From Chinchilla lanigera (Eukaryota; Chordata; Mammalia; Rodentia; Chinchillidae): DNA of 64,000 nt. The notes beneath the pieces are model-generated. The model made no database searches, was not told where the DNA came from, and worked only from the letters and a program-made list of their open reading frames with translations. The DNA is taken from positions 2,348,766-2,412,765 of the forward strand of contig NW_004955470.1 in NCBI RefSeq assembly GCF_000276665.1, in the 5' to 3' direction. Of the stretch, positions 1-11,058 are shown piece after piece; the first letter of the stretch is position 1, and every line of letters starts with the position of its first letter. Made by a program: the position numbers and the translations under genes.

Positions 1-445
1 ATTTTGCCCCTGGCCCCTCAAAGAGTTATGTACAGCCCTTTTTGTAAAAGGCATTTAGTCCATCTGTAAGAGTTGCCAAAGTCCTAACAGTTTTAGCATT
101 GCTGAAAAGTCTAAGTCCCAAGTCTCCTCGGAGATGTAAGGCAAACTCTTAGTTGCAAGCCCTTGTATAAATGAAAAGTTAAACACTTTTAACATTCAAT
201 GACACAAAATGAACATTTTTATTTCAAAAGTTACAAACAGGGGAATAGAAAGGAATGGGCCCAAAGCAAGTCCAAAATCCAGCAGGGCAAACATTAAGTC
301 CTATAATTCCATATCCAGCATCTGAAGCAATCTGTGGTACATTGTGAGCTCCAGGAGTCTTGTGTGGCTCCACCCCTATGGCACTTGTGTGGTTATAGCT
401 CCCATGGCTTCTCTCTTAGGCCCACTTTTCTCTCTCCTTGCAGCT

Positions 446-955
446 TTTTAAATTTTTTTTTATTTTAAAGAGTAAAAGAAGGATAACATAGTAATGGTGG
501 GGGGCTTACCAAATTACAGACAAAGTGGTAGGAAATTATCAATGCTTGTTGTTTTACATATTGTTATCTACAAGATAGTTTCTCAGGAAAACAAATAGAC
601 AAATAATAGTTACAGACAGAAGAGGTAGGAGATTATCAATAGTTGTTGTACTATACTTTGGTATCTTCAAAGTGGCTTCTAAAGAAAATAAATAGAGCTA
701 TATATGAGTGACCAATTGAATAATCATTAACTATTCTCAATGGTTGTTGTAGAAAACACATAATAATAAATGTACTCCATTTACAAAATAGTATAGGAAC
801 AATACAAACCTTATAGAGTTATGGACAGATTAGTAGGAAAATATCAGTGGTTGCTACAATACATCGTGGTATCTTCAAAGTGGTTTCTCTGGACAACAGA
901 GATATGCAAGAAAGATCTAACAAGTAGTTACAGACTAAAGGTTGTGAAAAATAGT
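446..955 (-). mobile_element. L1 3' end inserted in MaLR
   Basis: A T-rich start (446-475, an antisense poly-A tail) is followed by sequence with the same 3'UTR module found in the L1 copies at 3880, 12052, 28775 and 41690. The module is repeated here about four times, starting near 513, 608, 816 and 926; each copy has the pattern 'ttacagac..ggtagga.att.tcaat..ttgttgta', and two include 'tatcttcaaagtgg'. The element is 5'-truncated and has no ORF2. It interrupts the MaLR provirus and so is younger than it. The right boundary is uncertain by some tens of bases and I could not identify a target-site duplication. Confidence 0.6.
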
Positions 956-959
956 GTAT

Positions 960-1259
960 TACCTCCCCACCAGTGACTCCTTTCACTGAGGTGTGACGGC
1001 TGGAAGGAAGGCCAGGACTGGAAAGAAGGACCGACAGACTTGCACCTGTGTTTAGCAACAGGCTGTTTTCTTTTTCCTCCATAGTCATGATTACCTGGGG
1101 CTCCTCCATGGAGATGACAGTCTGGCCAGAGGGGCAGTTTTTTTTTAGATAATCCATGTTTTTGACTTTTTTAAACTTTTGGGGTCTGTACTGCCCTTTA
1201 GGCTTTTTATATACAGTTTTATATACTACCCTCTCAGGAGCACATGCCTGGCCTCTCAA
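960..1259 (-). pseudogene. MaLR protease-like remnant
   Basis: An open stretch of roughly 100 codons on the minus strand has the layout of a retroviral aspartic protease. A basic stretch is followed by 'NCPSGQ' (residues 41-46 of the open frame), then the flap-proximal motif 'LLLNTGASLSVL' (residues 67-78), then 'GVTGG' (residues 94-98). The usual catalytic motif is D-T/S-G; here the Asp is Asn (codon at 1050-1052), so the enzyme would be inactive even if expressed. The frame upstream is broken and downstream it runs into the L1 insertion, so this is a relic. In intact elements this protein would cleave the Gag polyprotein. Recognition rests on motif order only. Confidence 0.6.
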
Positions 1260-1260
1260 G

Positions 1261-2180
1261 CCTTCTGAAATTGTGGTGGAAGGCCCCCCCCATTTTTTTT
1301 AATTTAACCTCAGGACTCTTGTGTTTTGCATGCACCTGATCCACCATGTGGGTAATGCCAAGGTGTGTCAAGTGGAGCAGTAGCCAGGATTTGTTTTTTG
1401 TTTTTTGTTTTTTTGGTTTTTTTGGCTGTAGGAGTTGAGTGTCTAAATTATTGAACACTCTGAATCTTATTTTGCAGAACAATTTCTTTATGCTGCAGTC
1501 ATTCTAGTACATGGTGCTCTGAGGCTTTCTTCTCAAAGCAAAGTTTTTTACCTTGGCAGTTTTGAGGCTACAAAGGGTGGAGACTTGCTGCTTTTTTTTT
1601 AATGCCCTCAGGCCATCTTTTTGACTTTTTTTTGCTCCTCCACAGCAATTAAGATCTTTTCTGCTCTATCCTTATAGACTATAGCTTTACTGGAGCTTTT
1701 TGGGGGCCAAACTCACAATATTTTAAATCATACTTCTGGCCTCTTTGCTCTTGATTCTCAACATAAATCTGGCTAAAAGCCCCCAATGATAGCCATGCCA
1801 CAGCCTCAACATTTAACACTCTTGAAATTTTTTTTGTCACATTAATTAGTCTGCTGCTCTTAATCTTAGTCTCAGGCAAAGTCTCTGGACATGAGCAAAA
1901 TGCAGCCAAACCTTCTGCCAAGCCATAAACACATCCTCTGGAGTCCATCACCCACTGCAGTCCTTCTTCCCAGCAGAAACCTCCTGAGCCTGGTCTTTAC
2001 CAGCAGGATTTTTATCAGCCTTTTGTTCTTCTGAGCTCTGACCAGAATCTCCCATACAGAACAGCCTAAGGCATTCCAGTGCTACTCTTTCATGTGAAAT
2101 CTACAAACCTTTCCAAACTCTTTCCACAAACCATTCCCAAAAGCTCTTGAACCACATTATCAAGTATAGTCACAGCAAGG
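1261..2180 (-). pseudogene. MaLR gag-like remnant
   Basis: This lies between the primer binding site and the protease remnant of the same provirus, where gag is expected. The longest open piece (1679-1951) is 90 codons. Several poly-A/T-rich slips and stops break the rest, including long T runs near 1384-1425 and 1590-1635 on the plus strand. The related plus-strand copy at 42385-43270 has the same order of landmarks (an 'agcttttggga' or 'agcttttggaa' stretch, a 'gtaaaggccaggctca' or 'gtaaagaccaggctca' stretch, then the 'ttagccagatttatg' or 'ttagctagatttata' stretch), which supports the assignment. No intact domain such as a zinc knuckle survives. Confidence 0.6.
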
Positions 2181-2181
2181 A

Positions 2182-2198
2182 CCCCACTCCTGGTACCA
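2182..2198 (-). other. Retroviral primer binding site (Leu type)
   Basis: On the minus strand this reads TGGTACCAGGAGTGGGG, complementary to the 3' end of a tRNA-Leu acceptor stem plus CCA, the primer that gives the ERVL class its name. It sits five bases from the LTR edge at 2204, the expected spacing. Confidence 0.7.
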
Positions 2199-2203
2199 AA
2201 TTT

Positions 2204-2672
2204 TGTCTTGGTTACTTTCTTCTTGTTGTTGAGACAAAATTCCCAAAGCCCAAAATTAAGGAAACAAAGGTTTATTTAGCTCACAGTTTGTGGAGGTTTT
2301 AGCTCATAATCAGCTGGCTCTAAGGCAGGGTGGCATGTCATAGGGGCAACAGTTCAAGGTGACAGATGACAGCAAAAGCAGCAAAAGGGGGAAGCAAGCC
2401 TCTTTTCTTCCCTTATATTGTATACTGGCTATCCACCCACACTCACACCATCTTCCTGCCTTCTTCTTCCACAAGCTGAGGATGTTACAAAGTGAGGATC
2501 CTGGCCCTCTACTGAATCACTTAGTTGAAATTTTAAACTTTTCAAGTTGACACAATGAACAACATCCTAGAGTAGTAAGGGCATGTCCTTTTCATGCCAA
2601 GATGTAAAACTGCTGAATTACTTCGTTAAGCTTTTAGACTCCTCAGGTTGACACAACATATCAACTATAACA
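2204..2672 (-). mobile_element. MaLR LTR (5' LTR of minus-strand provirus)
   Basis: A 469-bp LTR bounded on the minus strand by TGTTATAG... and ...AAGACA, so the terminal TG/CA is preserved. It has the usual MaLR antisense landmarks near its 3' end ('ggtttatttagctcacag' at 2270-2287, giving AATAAA on the minus strand) and a 'caggttgacacaa' motif at its 5' end (2645-2657). A primer binding site follows at 2182-2198, making this the 5' LTR of the element filling 1-2203. It shares the 'ttatttagctcacagtttgtggaggtttta' type core with the LTR at 41057-41431, so the two may belong to one subfamily. Confidence 0.75.
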
Positions 2673-3870
2673 ATAGCTATGTTTAAAGAACGCATAAGAA
2701 ATCCCTCCAAAAAGAAAGACAGTTGTGATAGAAAAAGGCTGGGAGATTCAGAAAGGGAAGAACAGTGCGATGGATACAAATAGAAATATGCGTACTAAAC
2801 TATTTGTCATTTTGGGAGTTTCTTTAATCGTATTTTATGGTTTTATGGTTAAAGCAAAAATGCTCAATGTTTGTAGTGCTCAACACCGTTTGATGCAGTA
2901 AGTGCTCAATGTATGTAGAGTGAATACTTTTGAGATGATTAGAGTTAATGAATGGATGATAAAGGGATCTAAACAAACATAGGATTTCTGTACTTAACTT
3001 GAAATGGTAAAGCACCAATGCCAGTAGATAGTTATCAGTTACATATGTGTGTGGTGATACCCACAACAATCACTATGTAAAGCCTTATAATTAAATAAAA
3101 ATGAAACTCCTCAAAATGTTCAAGTAACTCACCAGGAAACAAGAAAAAAGGAAACAGAGGAGCAAGCAATAGAGGCAACAAAGCAAAAATAAGTATGAGA
3201 ATGACAGACGCCTTGGTATTTTGTATGTTAACAATCATAACATCTCAAGAACTTGAAGTATTTCTTATTTGTTAATTTATATGCTTGTTATTTCATTTTC
3301 TTGCAGTATCGCATAGGCTGACACTTCTATTACAGAGAGCTTGAGGAAAATGCTGCATGGAAGGGCTCCAGAATGATTCAGTGCTCTTATTTGTAAGTCT
3401 GAGGTCATGTCTCTAAAGCAGCTTTTGTCTGAAAATGCCACATTCATCTCTGCAAACAATGCATGATCACTGGATCCAGTGTCTCTTTTGTTGGCATAGC
3501 TACTGCTATGTGATCACCGTTTTAGTTGCTGCTTTCCAGCCAGTGCTCCAGACATGGGAGACTTCTCATCCTGAGGCAGGAGCCTGTATGCACTGTTTTT
3601 GGTGCAGGAGACATTTCAACATATTCCAAAGTGGAAAGAGGCATAACAAAAGCCCCCCAGGCCCACCCCCCATGCCATAGGCAAAGAGGAGCCACATGAA
3701 AGTAACTTACAGCATTAATTCTTACTGTTCACAGTCTGCTTTCTGGATAAAGACCTTGTCATTCCAATTCCTGCCAAGGAAACCAGTTTTCTGAATCAAC
3801 TTTGACACATGCTCAGTCTCTCCCCTAGTCTCTCCTCTGCCTTGACTTTGTCAGGTCATTTCTGGCCAGA
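2673..3870. other. No recognised gene; possible MIR trace
   Basis: Moderately AT-rich. Around 2858-2960 there is a repeated 'tgctcaatgt.tgtag' pattern resembling the 3' end of a MIR or L2 element, too short for a firm call. Short open frames here have no recognisable family. Confidence 0.4.
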
Positions 3871-4761
3871 TGTTGCGTCTTTTTATTTTTATTGTTTTAT
3901 AATTTTAAAGACAATAACAAAAAACAATAAAAACAATACAGAACTTCAAAACAAGATGATAGGAAATTAACAATGGTTATTATATTGCATTTGGTTGTCT
4001 TCAGATTAGTTGCTCAGATTACCAGATATGGGCATGTAAGATTGATCAAACAATATAAATACTAACTGTTCCTTTCAATGAACTAATAGAAATTAGCAGT
4101 TCAATTATCTTACCTATTTTGTATATATATAATTCTTACAGGAAAAATCCCAGAAGGGGAATAACTGGGTAGAATGGAACCTCTAATCTCAGTTTTTTGA
4201 GGAATGTTCACACTGATTTCTACAGTGGTTTTACCAGTCTACACTCCCTCTGACAGTGGAGAAGGGTTCCTTTTTCCCCACAGCCTCACTAGCATTTGTT
4301 ATGGGTTGATTTTTTTTTTTTTTTTTTTTGATGGTAGCCATTCTTTCCGGGATGAGATGGAATCTCGGTGTTGTTTTAATTTGCATTTCTTCACTGACCA
4401 ACAATGTTGAACATTTATTCATATATTTATTTGCCATTTATATTTCTTCATCTGAAAAGTGTGTATTTATCTCAGATGCCCATTTTTGGATTGGCTCTTT
4501 GAATTTTGGTGGCCTGATTTTTTTTTTTTTAAATTCTTCATATGTTCTAACAGAAACACTAAATCTATTGGAAGAGAAAGTAGGTAAAAATCTTGAAGAC
4601 ATAGGAGGGGTTGGCAGAGAGTTCATGAACAAAAACTAAACTGCATGGGAAATACTTCAAAGAATAAACAACTAGGATCTCATCTTATTAAAAAGTTTCT
4701 GCACATCCAAAGAAATCATGAACAGAGTGAAAAGAAAACCCACAAACAGGTGTTGCCTCTT
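3871..4761 (-). mobile_element. L1 insertion with 5' inversion
   Basis: Between two 11-bp flanks (TGTTGCGTCTT at 3871-3881 and TGTTGCCTCTT at 4751-4761, one mismatch) lies a single L1 insertion in two parts. Positions 3882 to about 4535 hold the antisense L1 3'UTR and the end of ORF2. From about 4536 to 4750 the preceding part of ORF2 appears in sense orientation: 'gaagacataggagg' and 'ggatctcatcttattaaaaagtttctgcac' type text matches the L1 ORF2 region just upstream of the antisense part. This arrangement is the product of twin priming during target-primed reverse transcription. A poly-T run interrupts the antisense ORF2 at 4312-4329. The ORF2 fragments are not translatable. Confidence 0.8.
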
Positions 4762-4949
4762 ACGTCCTTCTAAAACATCAAAGGTCGGAATCACAGCCCA
4801 GATCTGGAAAGATGCTTATTGGTCAGTTCTCCTCCCACCACTTCTCGCTGATTAAGAATCTTGAGAGAAGGCATTTTTGTCTTGTTCATTGTATTAGCAC
4901 CTGGAAAGCATTCGTTCTTTTACCACTAAGCATAAACTTAGCTGAAGAT

Positions 4950-6330
4950 GTAGATTTTATTTTGTAGATGTTCTTTATTAAATTGGAGAAGGGCCTCTTT
5001 AAAGTTTTCATTAAGAATGGGTGTTGCAATTATATCAAATACTTTTTGTATGTGTTCATATGATCATGTGATTTTTTCACTGTTTATATGGTAGGTTATG
5101 TTGATTAATTTTCAACTATTTAACAACTTGAATCATTGGAATAAATTGTACTTGGCCATAGTGTATAATTCCTTTTATATACTGACAAATTCTATTGCAA
5201 ATATTTTACTAAGGATTTTTGTGTTTATATTCAGGAGTGATATTAGTTTTTAGTTTTCGCTTCTTAATACTATTTATCTTATTCTAGCATCAGAGTAATA
5301 ATAACTTCACAAAATGAACTACGAAGCATTCCCTCCCACTTTCTGGAAGAGCTTATATATAATCATTATTAAAATTTCCTTCAATATGTTTTCTCTTAGC
5401 TAAAACCTGGGAATATCTTTTTTGGGGGGAGTTTTAAAATTATGATTTTAATTTCCTTAATAGCTGTAGAGCTACACAAATCTCCTATCTCATTTTGGAT
5501 ATATTATCCAAATAGTAGTTTGTATATTTTGATGAATTGGTTTATGTCATCTACTTTGCTAAATTTATGTTTCTAGAGTTGCCAGTGGTTTTAATCTCAT
5601 TAGCCTTTTGATGTCTGTACAGTCTTCAGTGATGATTCTTCTTTTATTCTTGATACTGGTAATTTATATTTTCTGTCTTTTTCTTTGAAAGAACTGCTAG
5701 AAGTTTGCCATTTTATTGATCTTTTAAAGAAGTAGCTCTTTGTTTCATGATTTTTCCTATTGCTTTTTTGTTTTAATTTCATTTTTTTCTATTCTGTTTG
5801 TTTTGAGTATATTTTGCTATTTTTTCTAGGTTCCTCAAGTGGAAGCTTAGATTAATTTGAGATTTTTCTCTTCTAATGCATGCATGTAATGCTATGGATT
5901 TACCCTTTTGCATTGCAATAGCTGTATCTCACAATTTTTGATATGTTCTATTTCTATTTTCATTCAAATGTATATATTTAAAGAATCTGCCCTGAGGCTC
6001 CCTCATTGACCTATGAATTAGTTAGAAGTATGTCTTTTAGTTTTCAAGTGTTTTGGGAATTACATTACAATTCTAGTTTGATTACATTATGGCTGGAAAT
6101 TTCAATTACTTTAAATTTGTTGAAGTTTATTGCATGGTTCAGGATGTGGTCTGTCTTGCTATATTTGCTATATGCAATCGTAAAGAAAGTATACTCTGCC
6201 ACTGTTGGGTGGAGCATTCTCTAAGTGTTAATTGGATCCTGTTGGTTGGTGTGTTCATTTCTTTTATAACCTTGCCTATTTTCTAGTTGTTCTAGAGTAT
6301 TAGGGATTGATATACTTTCATTTGTACACA
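4950..6330 (-). mobile_element. Old L1 (L1M-type) ORF2 fragment
   Basis: The plus strand reads as antisense L1 ORF2: 'tatggtaggttatgttgattaatt', 'gaatatattttgctat', and a long AT-rich decayed body with the typical T-rich antisense composition. Many stops in every frame and high divergence suggest an ancient L1M family rather than the younger one at 3871-4761. It ends near 6330, where the composition changes. The edges are approximate. Confidence 0.65.
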
Positions 6331-6439
6331 GGATAGTTGCATCATGTTAGAATGAACACCCTAGAAATCCAGGAAAGAGAAGATTAGCATGAGTTTGAGG
6401 GGATGAGTTTGAGAGAGCCACCTTTAGTGGGTAGGTACC

Positions 6440-6740
6440 ATGCAATCATCCAGGGTCCCAGAGAGAAAAAAATGCAGAAGGTGAGTTGGTCCCTCTGAGA
6501 GCTGGAACAGAGTTTCCTTCTGCTGCCTTAGACATCTGAACTCCAGGCTCAATGGCTTTTGGGCTCCAGGATTTAATCCCAGTGGCTCTCTGGCTCCTAA
6601 GACTTTTGGCCTTAGACTAGACTTTCCTGGGTCTGGGTTTTCAGACTGACCGCACCACACTACTGGCTTCTAGGTTCTTCACCTTGCAGATAACTTATTA
6701 TGAGGCTGAGTGTACACAACTGGCAACCATAGTGATATAT
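6440..6740 (+). mobile_element. Ancient ERVL/MaLR-class LTR fragment
   Basis: The text has the LTR 3'-half landmarks also seen at 26285-26617: repeated 'ctggctcctaagactt..ggcctt' clauses, then 'cagactgaccgcaccacactactggcttctaggttcttcaccttgcagat'. In the family I recall, these precede the poly-A region and 'gaaccctgactaa' end. I remember the pattern as a common old mammalian LTR but cannot name the subfamily. No internal region is attached. Confidence 0.45.
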
Positions 6741-6968
6741 GTTTGTACCTTCACTTTTGGCCCATTTCTTTACGAATCAGTTTGGTACTCATAATTGTTA
6801 TCCTCTAAGAATGTCATTGGTATGCCTGAATGCTTATGCTTGCAAAAATACGTATGTTTTTATTACCCATTTTGATGTGTAAAGCAGCCTATAAAGTGTT
6901 CTGTTATAGCTTTGTATGTTTTTCAAAGAAATATCCTTTAAAATGTAAATAAATACGTTTAAAATAAC

Positions 6969-7094
6969 TTTTTTTGAGACAGGGTCTCACTATGCAGTTC
7001 AGGCTGGAATTGAATTTGCTTTGAGTTTATGGCAATCCTCCTGCCTAAGCCTCCTGAGTGCTGGAATTATAGTCGTGTGCCACCACACCTGGCT
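6969..7094 (-). mobile_element. B1 SINE
   Basis: Antisense B1: T-run, 'gagacagggtctcactatgcagt', 'gcaatcctcctgcct', 'cctcctgagtgctgg', ending 'caccacacctggc'. 7SL RNA-derived and pol III-type. No ID unit is attached and no internal duplication is evident. Diverged, so probably old. Confidence 0.85.
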
Positions 7095-7243
7095 AAAAGA
7101 AATTTTTGAAATTATTTTTTCCAGAATATTTTGATCTTTCGGGATTTCAATATTCAGGATTATGGGACTGAGACTGTGTCTTTCAGGATTAAGGCCTAAA
7201 TCTCCTTTTTAAATATCTCTTTCTTTGCTGAGACTTGTTTTGA

Positions 7244-7312
7244 ACAGTGAGAGGGATTGAACTCAGGGCCTTGCAGATGATAGGTAGGTGCTGGACCACT
7301 GAGCTATAACCT
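7244..7312 (-). mobile_element. ID SINE
   Basis: Antisense tRNA-like ID monomer: 'gggattgaactcagggcc' is the antisense B box and 'ccactgagctataa' the antisense A box. Diverged and short. It lies about 150 bp from the B1 at 6969-7094, but the spacing is too long for a standard B1-dID composite. Confidence 0.7.
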
Positions 7313-7865
7313 TTTGGTGAGACTTTTGAATCTATTTGTTGGGCATTATCTTTCTTTTTTAAAATTAAATTCTAATGTGTTTGTAATTGTTCATTGAAAC
7401 ATTTTATAATGACTGCTTCAAAAGCTTTGTCAGATAAAGCTAATGTCCGCTGACACTTCCCTGGCTGAGAGGATTAGGAGTGACTCATTACCCCTCCCTA
7501 CATGGCCTCAACTGACATCTCTGTGTGAGGGTGGGGTGAGCACTGCCCGCTCATTGCTGCGCTGTGGTGAAAACACTATTCTCCACTCTCCTTTGAGGCT
7601 GCTCTAGCAGGGAGGGGGAGGCCTTATTCCTGTAAATTGAGGAGGACATCCGGGCTTCTCAGGTGGCGTTCAGTGGCACCATCCAGAGGAAGCAGGAGCT
7701 TTGTTCCACTTGGGGATGGAAGCCCCAGCACCCTACTCATCCTCTGAAGCCACCCTCCAACAGAGGACTTCACATCTCCTCACAGCCAGTCAGAGAGGAA
7801 ATTCGGACTCCCTCTCAGCCTCTACTGGTGTAGGGTAGTGGCCGGTTCATTATATGTGTGTGTTG
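7313..7865. other. No recognised feature
   Basis: A moderately GC-rich stretch with 'ggaggggg' and 'gggtggggtgagc' patches but no repeat or coding family that I recognise. Confidence 0.4.
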
Positions 7866-8057
7866 TGTGTGGTACTGGGCACTGAACCCAGAGCCTTCAT
7901 TTTGAGCCTCATCTCCACTCTTCTTAAAGTTTTTTTAAAAATTTATGACAGGCCTTTGCTACATTGCTCATTCCATGGTCTGGGCTCAAACATGGGATCC
8001 TCCTGCCTCAGCCTCCCCAAATGCTCAGATTACAGGCATGCACCATCACACCCAGCT
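7866..8057 (-). mobile_element. B1-dID composite SINE
   Basis: An antisense ID part ('ggtactgggcactgaaccc' onward) is followed by an A/T linker ('tttttttaaaaatttatgacagg') and an antisense B1 ('gggatcctcctgcctcagcctcc', ending 'caccatcacacccagc'). This fused B1-ID order is the known B1-dID arrangement of some rodent lineages. Diverged. Confidence 0.75.
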
Positions 8058-10767
8058 TCGGTCACCATTTTTTCTATTACTGCAGGGAGCAGAGTGATTA
8101 TTGTTGAAAGTTGTTTGCCTTGTCAGGCCCTGTGGCTATGGAGATAGGGCCTTTGTTGGGGCTGTTTTTGTCTGAGCCCCTTGGATTTTCCAGTTTGCTG
8201 GCTTCTTCAGCTCCAAATCTGAGACATATGACCCAAGGAGTGAATGCAGGAAACTCATCATTCTGTGACTTGGGTCCCCAGGTCTCTGACCTGCCTGTTT
8301 TCTTCTCTCCACCTCAAAATCTTCTACATGTGCTTGTTTTGCATATGATGTGCGGGGTTTTACTTGTTCTTAGTGGGAGGAACAGGGAAAAGAACATCGC
8401 CTTCATCTTCCTATAAGCTCAAATTTTGGTATCACAGCTTTCATAAGAAACCTCATCCTCCTATTTAACTCATGTCAGATTCCAGCCTGGTGCATTATTA
8501 ATTTTTCAAACATGATCAAGATCCAAAGACAATGAAAGCACCACCGAAGGTGCTGTGTTCTGCATACCATGCACCAGATAAACTGATCTGACAACAACTA
8601 GCTCTTGTGAGCAAGTCTGGTCATTGGAATCCTCTCCCTCTCTGTGGCTTTCTGCTTGGAAATCCATATTGAGGAATGCGCCACTGCCCTGGGCTTAAGT
8701 GAGATTAGCATCTGAACACGTTGTTTAACATAACTACTATTTTTATACCAACTGATTTATATCAGGAAATCTACTCTTGACAGTTCTTAAAGGAACACAA
8801 CCAGCTAATTCAAGCAAACACTTTCTTGGCAGACTTAGGTTAGCGGAGCGGAAAAATTATTCTGTAAAAATGGAGAGTGCCACAGGTGTGAGAAAGTGGA
8901 AGACGCTAAAGTAGTCCCTGCTCTAAGAATTCACTGTCCAGTAGGAGAGAGATGATGGAAAGAGATGATCCCAGGGTGGAAGGAGGGAGAGTGGCACGGG
9001 AAGAAGGTGTGAACAGAAGGGTGGGTATTGGTAAAGGTATGGGTGTTGGATGTTGGGAAGGTGTCATAGATAAGCGAGAAGCAACATCTGAGCTGACTGT
9101 GTGAAGGTGAGATGGGCTGCAGGGAACCGCATGGACAGGAGTTGTGGAGGAAAGTCCCTAATTCCTGAACGAGGGAACAGATGTGGGTGATATCTGAGGA
9201 TATGACTGGAAGTACAGCAGTGACAAAGTGCAGGAAATCTGATGCCATGGACTGAGTGAAAAGAATTGTGTTACTGAAAGAAAAGTTGTTTTTGAGGGAA
9301 CCTGCTCTTTAGGCTTTGTAGCTTTGAAATAGTTAGAAATGGAAGGCAAGACGAGGAAAAGGAGAAAAATGGAAGGCTCTGTTACAGGTGGGAGATCCAG
9401 AGGCATACCCGCTAATGATGCTGCCCAGTGTGTCACATGGGAGCGGGTTCAGGTGGACGCTGTTGCATGTGAGGGAGGATGTTCCATGGAGTGGCCATCT
9501 TTCCCATGTTGTTGGTTGGCGCTGAGGTGTAAATCCAGGCTCATTGGGGCGCTGTGGTCAGGCTGACTTATCTTAGTAATGTTTATGCACAACTATGCAT
9601 GGATGCCACAGGCTGCCTAATGAAGAAATTATGGGCTCCCTAATTCTGGGAGGGTGTCAATGTTGGACCTGTTGGCTGGCTACCCACTGACTTGGTGACA
9701 TTGTTTGAGAATCTGAGTGTCCAGTGGACAGTTGGATGAGATGGTCTCCTGGCTCCCTTTTGGTCCCTAGAGTCTATGATTTACATTTCCTAATAGACCA
9801 GGTGCACATTTTGTTGGGATCAAAGTGCGAGACATTCTAGTCTGTTATTATCCACTCTGAGGGAAACAGAAACTGTACTGTTTATTGTTTATGTTTTGGC
9901 TATATCTCTTTTTTGGGTGCGAGGCACCTTTGTAAGACTTGCTCAGAATTTTCAGCCCTTCCATAATGGGTTTGATTCCTTCAGCAGTAAACTGGATCCT
10001 GCTCTGTGTCCAGCTGGAAAATGGGTCATTCACATGAATCCAGAGTGGACCATGGGCCCAGGGGTCCCCTCAGATCAAACTTGCTCCATGTTGGGGTTAC
10101 CTGACCCAAGGCCATTCTAGCCCACTGCAGACTCAACGTTTGTAATGTTCCCTAATGGAAGCAAATCAACCCACTGCAGCAGGAGAGGTCAAAAGCAGAC
10201 ACTACACAGAAATGAGATGCTTTCCTTCGCCTTTTTCTCAGACATGCATCCTCCCTCTGCTCATTTCCTGCTGTCCTGGGGCTGGTTAATAATAGTAATG
10301 ATAATGAGGATGAGAGCCAATGTGCTGGAATTTGCAGTATTGTAGACACCTCATCAAATGTAGCACTAAAACACACAGACTTCCCTGTTTATGGGTCTTC
10401 ATTTCTGGAGTCTTCCATGGCACATAACATTTATATTAAATAGATTTGTGTGTCTCTTGTTAGTCTGTCTTCTGTTATAGTTACTTTAGCATGAACATAG
10501 TGATGGGTGAGAAAAGATCTTTTTTCTCCCTTACAGCTGCTTTCTATGTGTTGAGCTGACCACAGAACTCTGGCTTTTCCAGTCCATGGACACTTAGCCA
10601 GGATGAGCCCCCAGCCTAATCCTTCTTCTCCTCTTTGCAAACAGACTCTCCCTTTCTTTCCAAAGACTTGTAGGCAGCTCCATGTGGATGTTGGGCAGCA
10701 GTGAACTCCAGAATGTCTACACCTGATGCTGGTGGCATCAGGGATAGGGCAGGCATAGTCCCTGTCC
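8058..10767. other. No gene recognised; ancient repeat traces
   Basis: 2.7 kb with no family-level coding signal. Around 8910-9250 clauses such as 'gaattcactgtccagtaggagag' and later 'ggtgtcatagataag' resemble a very old interspersed repeat whose name I cannot recall. Purine-rich patches occur at 8950-9010. Short open frames on both strands overlap and look random. Confidence 0.35.
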
Positions 10768-11058
10768 AGGAATCCCCCTCTTATCCATAGTTTCATTTCC
10801 CATGGTTTCAGTTATCCAGGGTCAACTGTGAGTCAAAAATATTAGAATGGAAAATTCCAGAAATAAGCAATTCCCAAGTTTTAAATAACTTTTGTTATAG
10901 TATAATGCTGTAATAGGTATATTTGATCATTCTTGTTACTGTGCCTAATTAAAGTTTATCATAGGTATGTCTGGGGGGGAAATGTAGTATAAATAGGGTT
11001 CAGTACAATCTGTGGGGATCCCTGGAATGTACTCCCTCTGGATAAAGGGAACTGCTGG
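10768..11058 (+). mobile_element. Tigger1-type DNA transposon (internally deleted)
   Basis: The left part, 'cctcttatccatagtttcatttcccatggtttcagttatccagggtcaactg', matches the Tigger terminal repeat pattern with its repeated 'cg-tttca' clauses decayed from CpG. 'aatggaaaattccagaaata' follows. The right part 'gggttcagtacaatctgtgggg' and 'ggataaagggaactgctgg' matches the inverted end. The transposase-coding middle is missing, so this is a MITE-like derivative. The family moved by a pogo-like DDE transposase acting on the termini. Ends are approximate. Confidence 0.75.

Larger units (their letters stand above)
1..2203 (-). mobile_element. ERVL-MaLR provirus internal region, L1-interrupted
   Basis: This is the internal region of an old MaLR (ERVL-class) retrotransposon, read on the minus strand from its LTR at 2204. 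In that direction it shows a primer binding site, a decayed gag-like stretch (about 2180 to 1270), a protease-like stretch (about 1260 to 960), then, after an L1 insertion (about 446-955), the 3' part of the internal region. The 1-445 segment matches my recollection of MaLR internal 3' sequence, including the 'gcccctggcccctc' motif at 6-19 that normally sits a few bases before the 3' LTR. The 3' LTR should therefore lie just left of position 1, outside the window. All coding parts are broken by stops and frameshifts, so the copy is a fossil. Family assignment is from memory of the consensus. Confidence 0.75.

Noticed and set aside
4231..4639. Paired plus and minus open frames around 4231-4639
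   Set aside because: They are shadows of the two arms of the 5'-inverted L1; the L1 explains them.
7501..7620. Possible promoter or CpG island
   Set aside because: GC-rich patches but few CpG and no transcription-start motif. Not supported.
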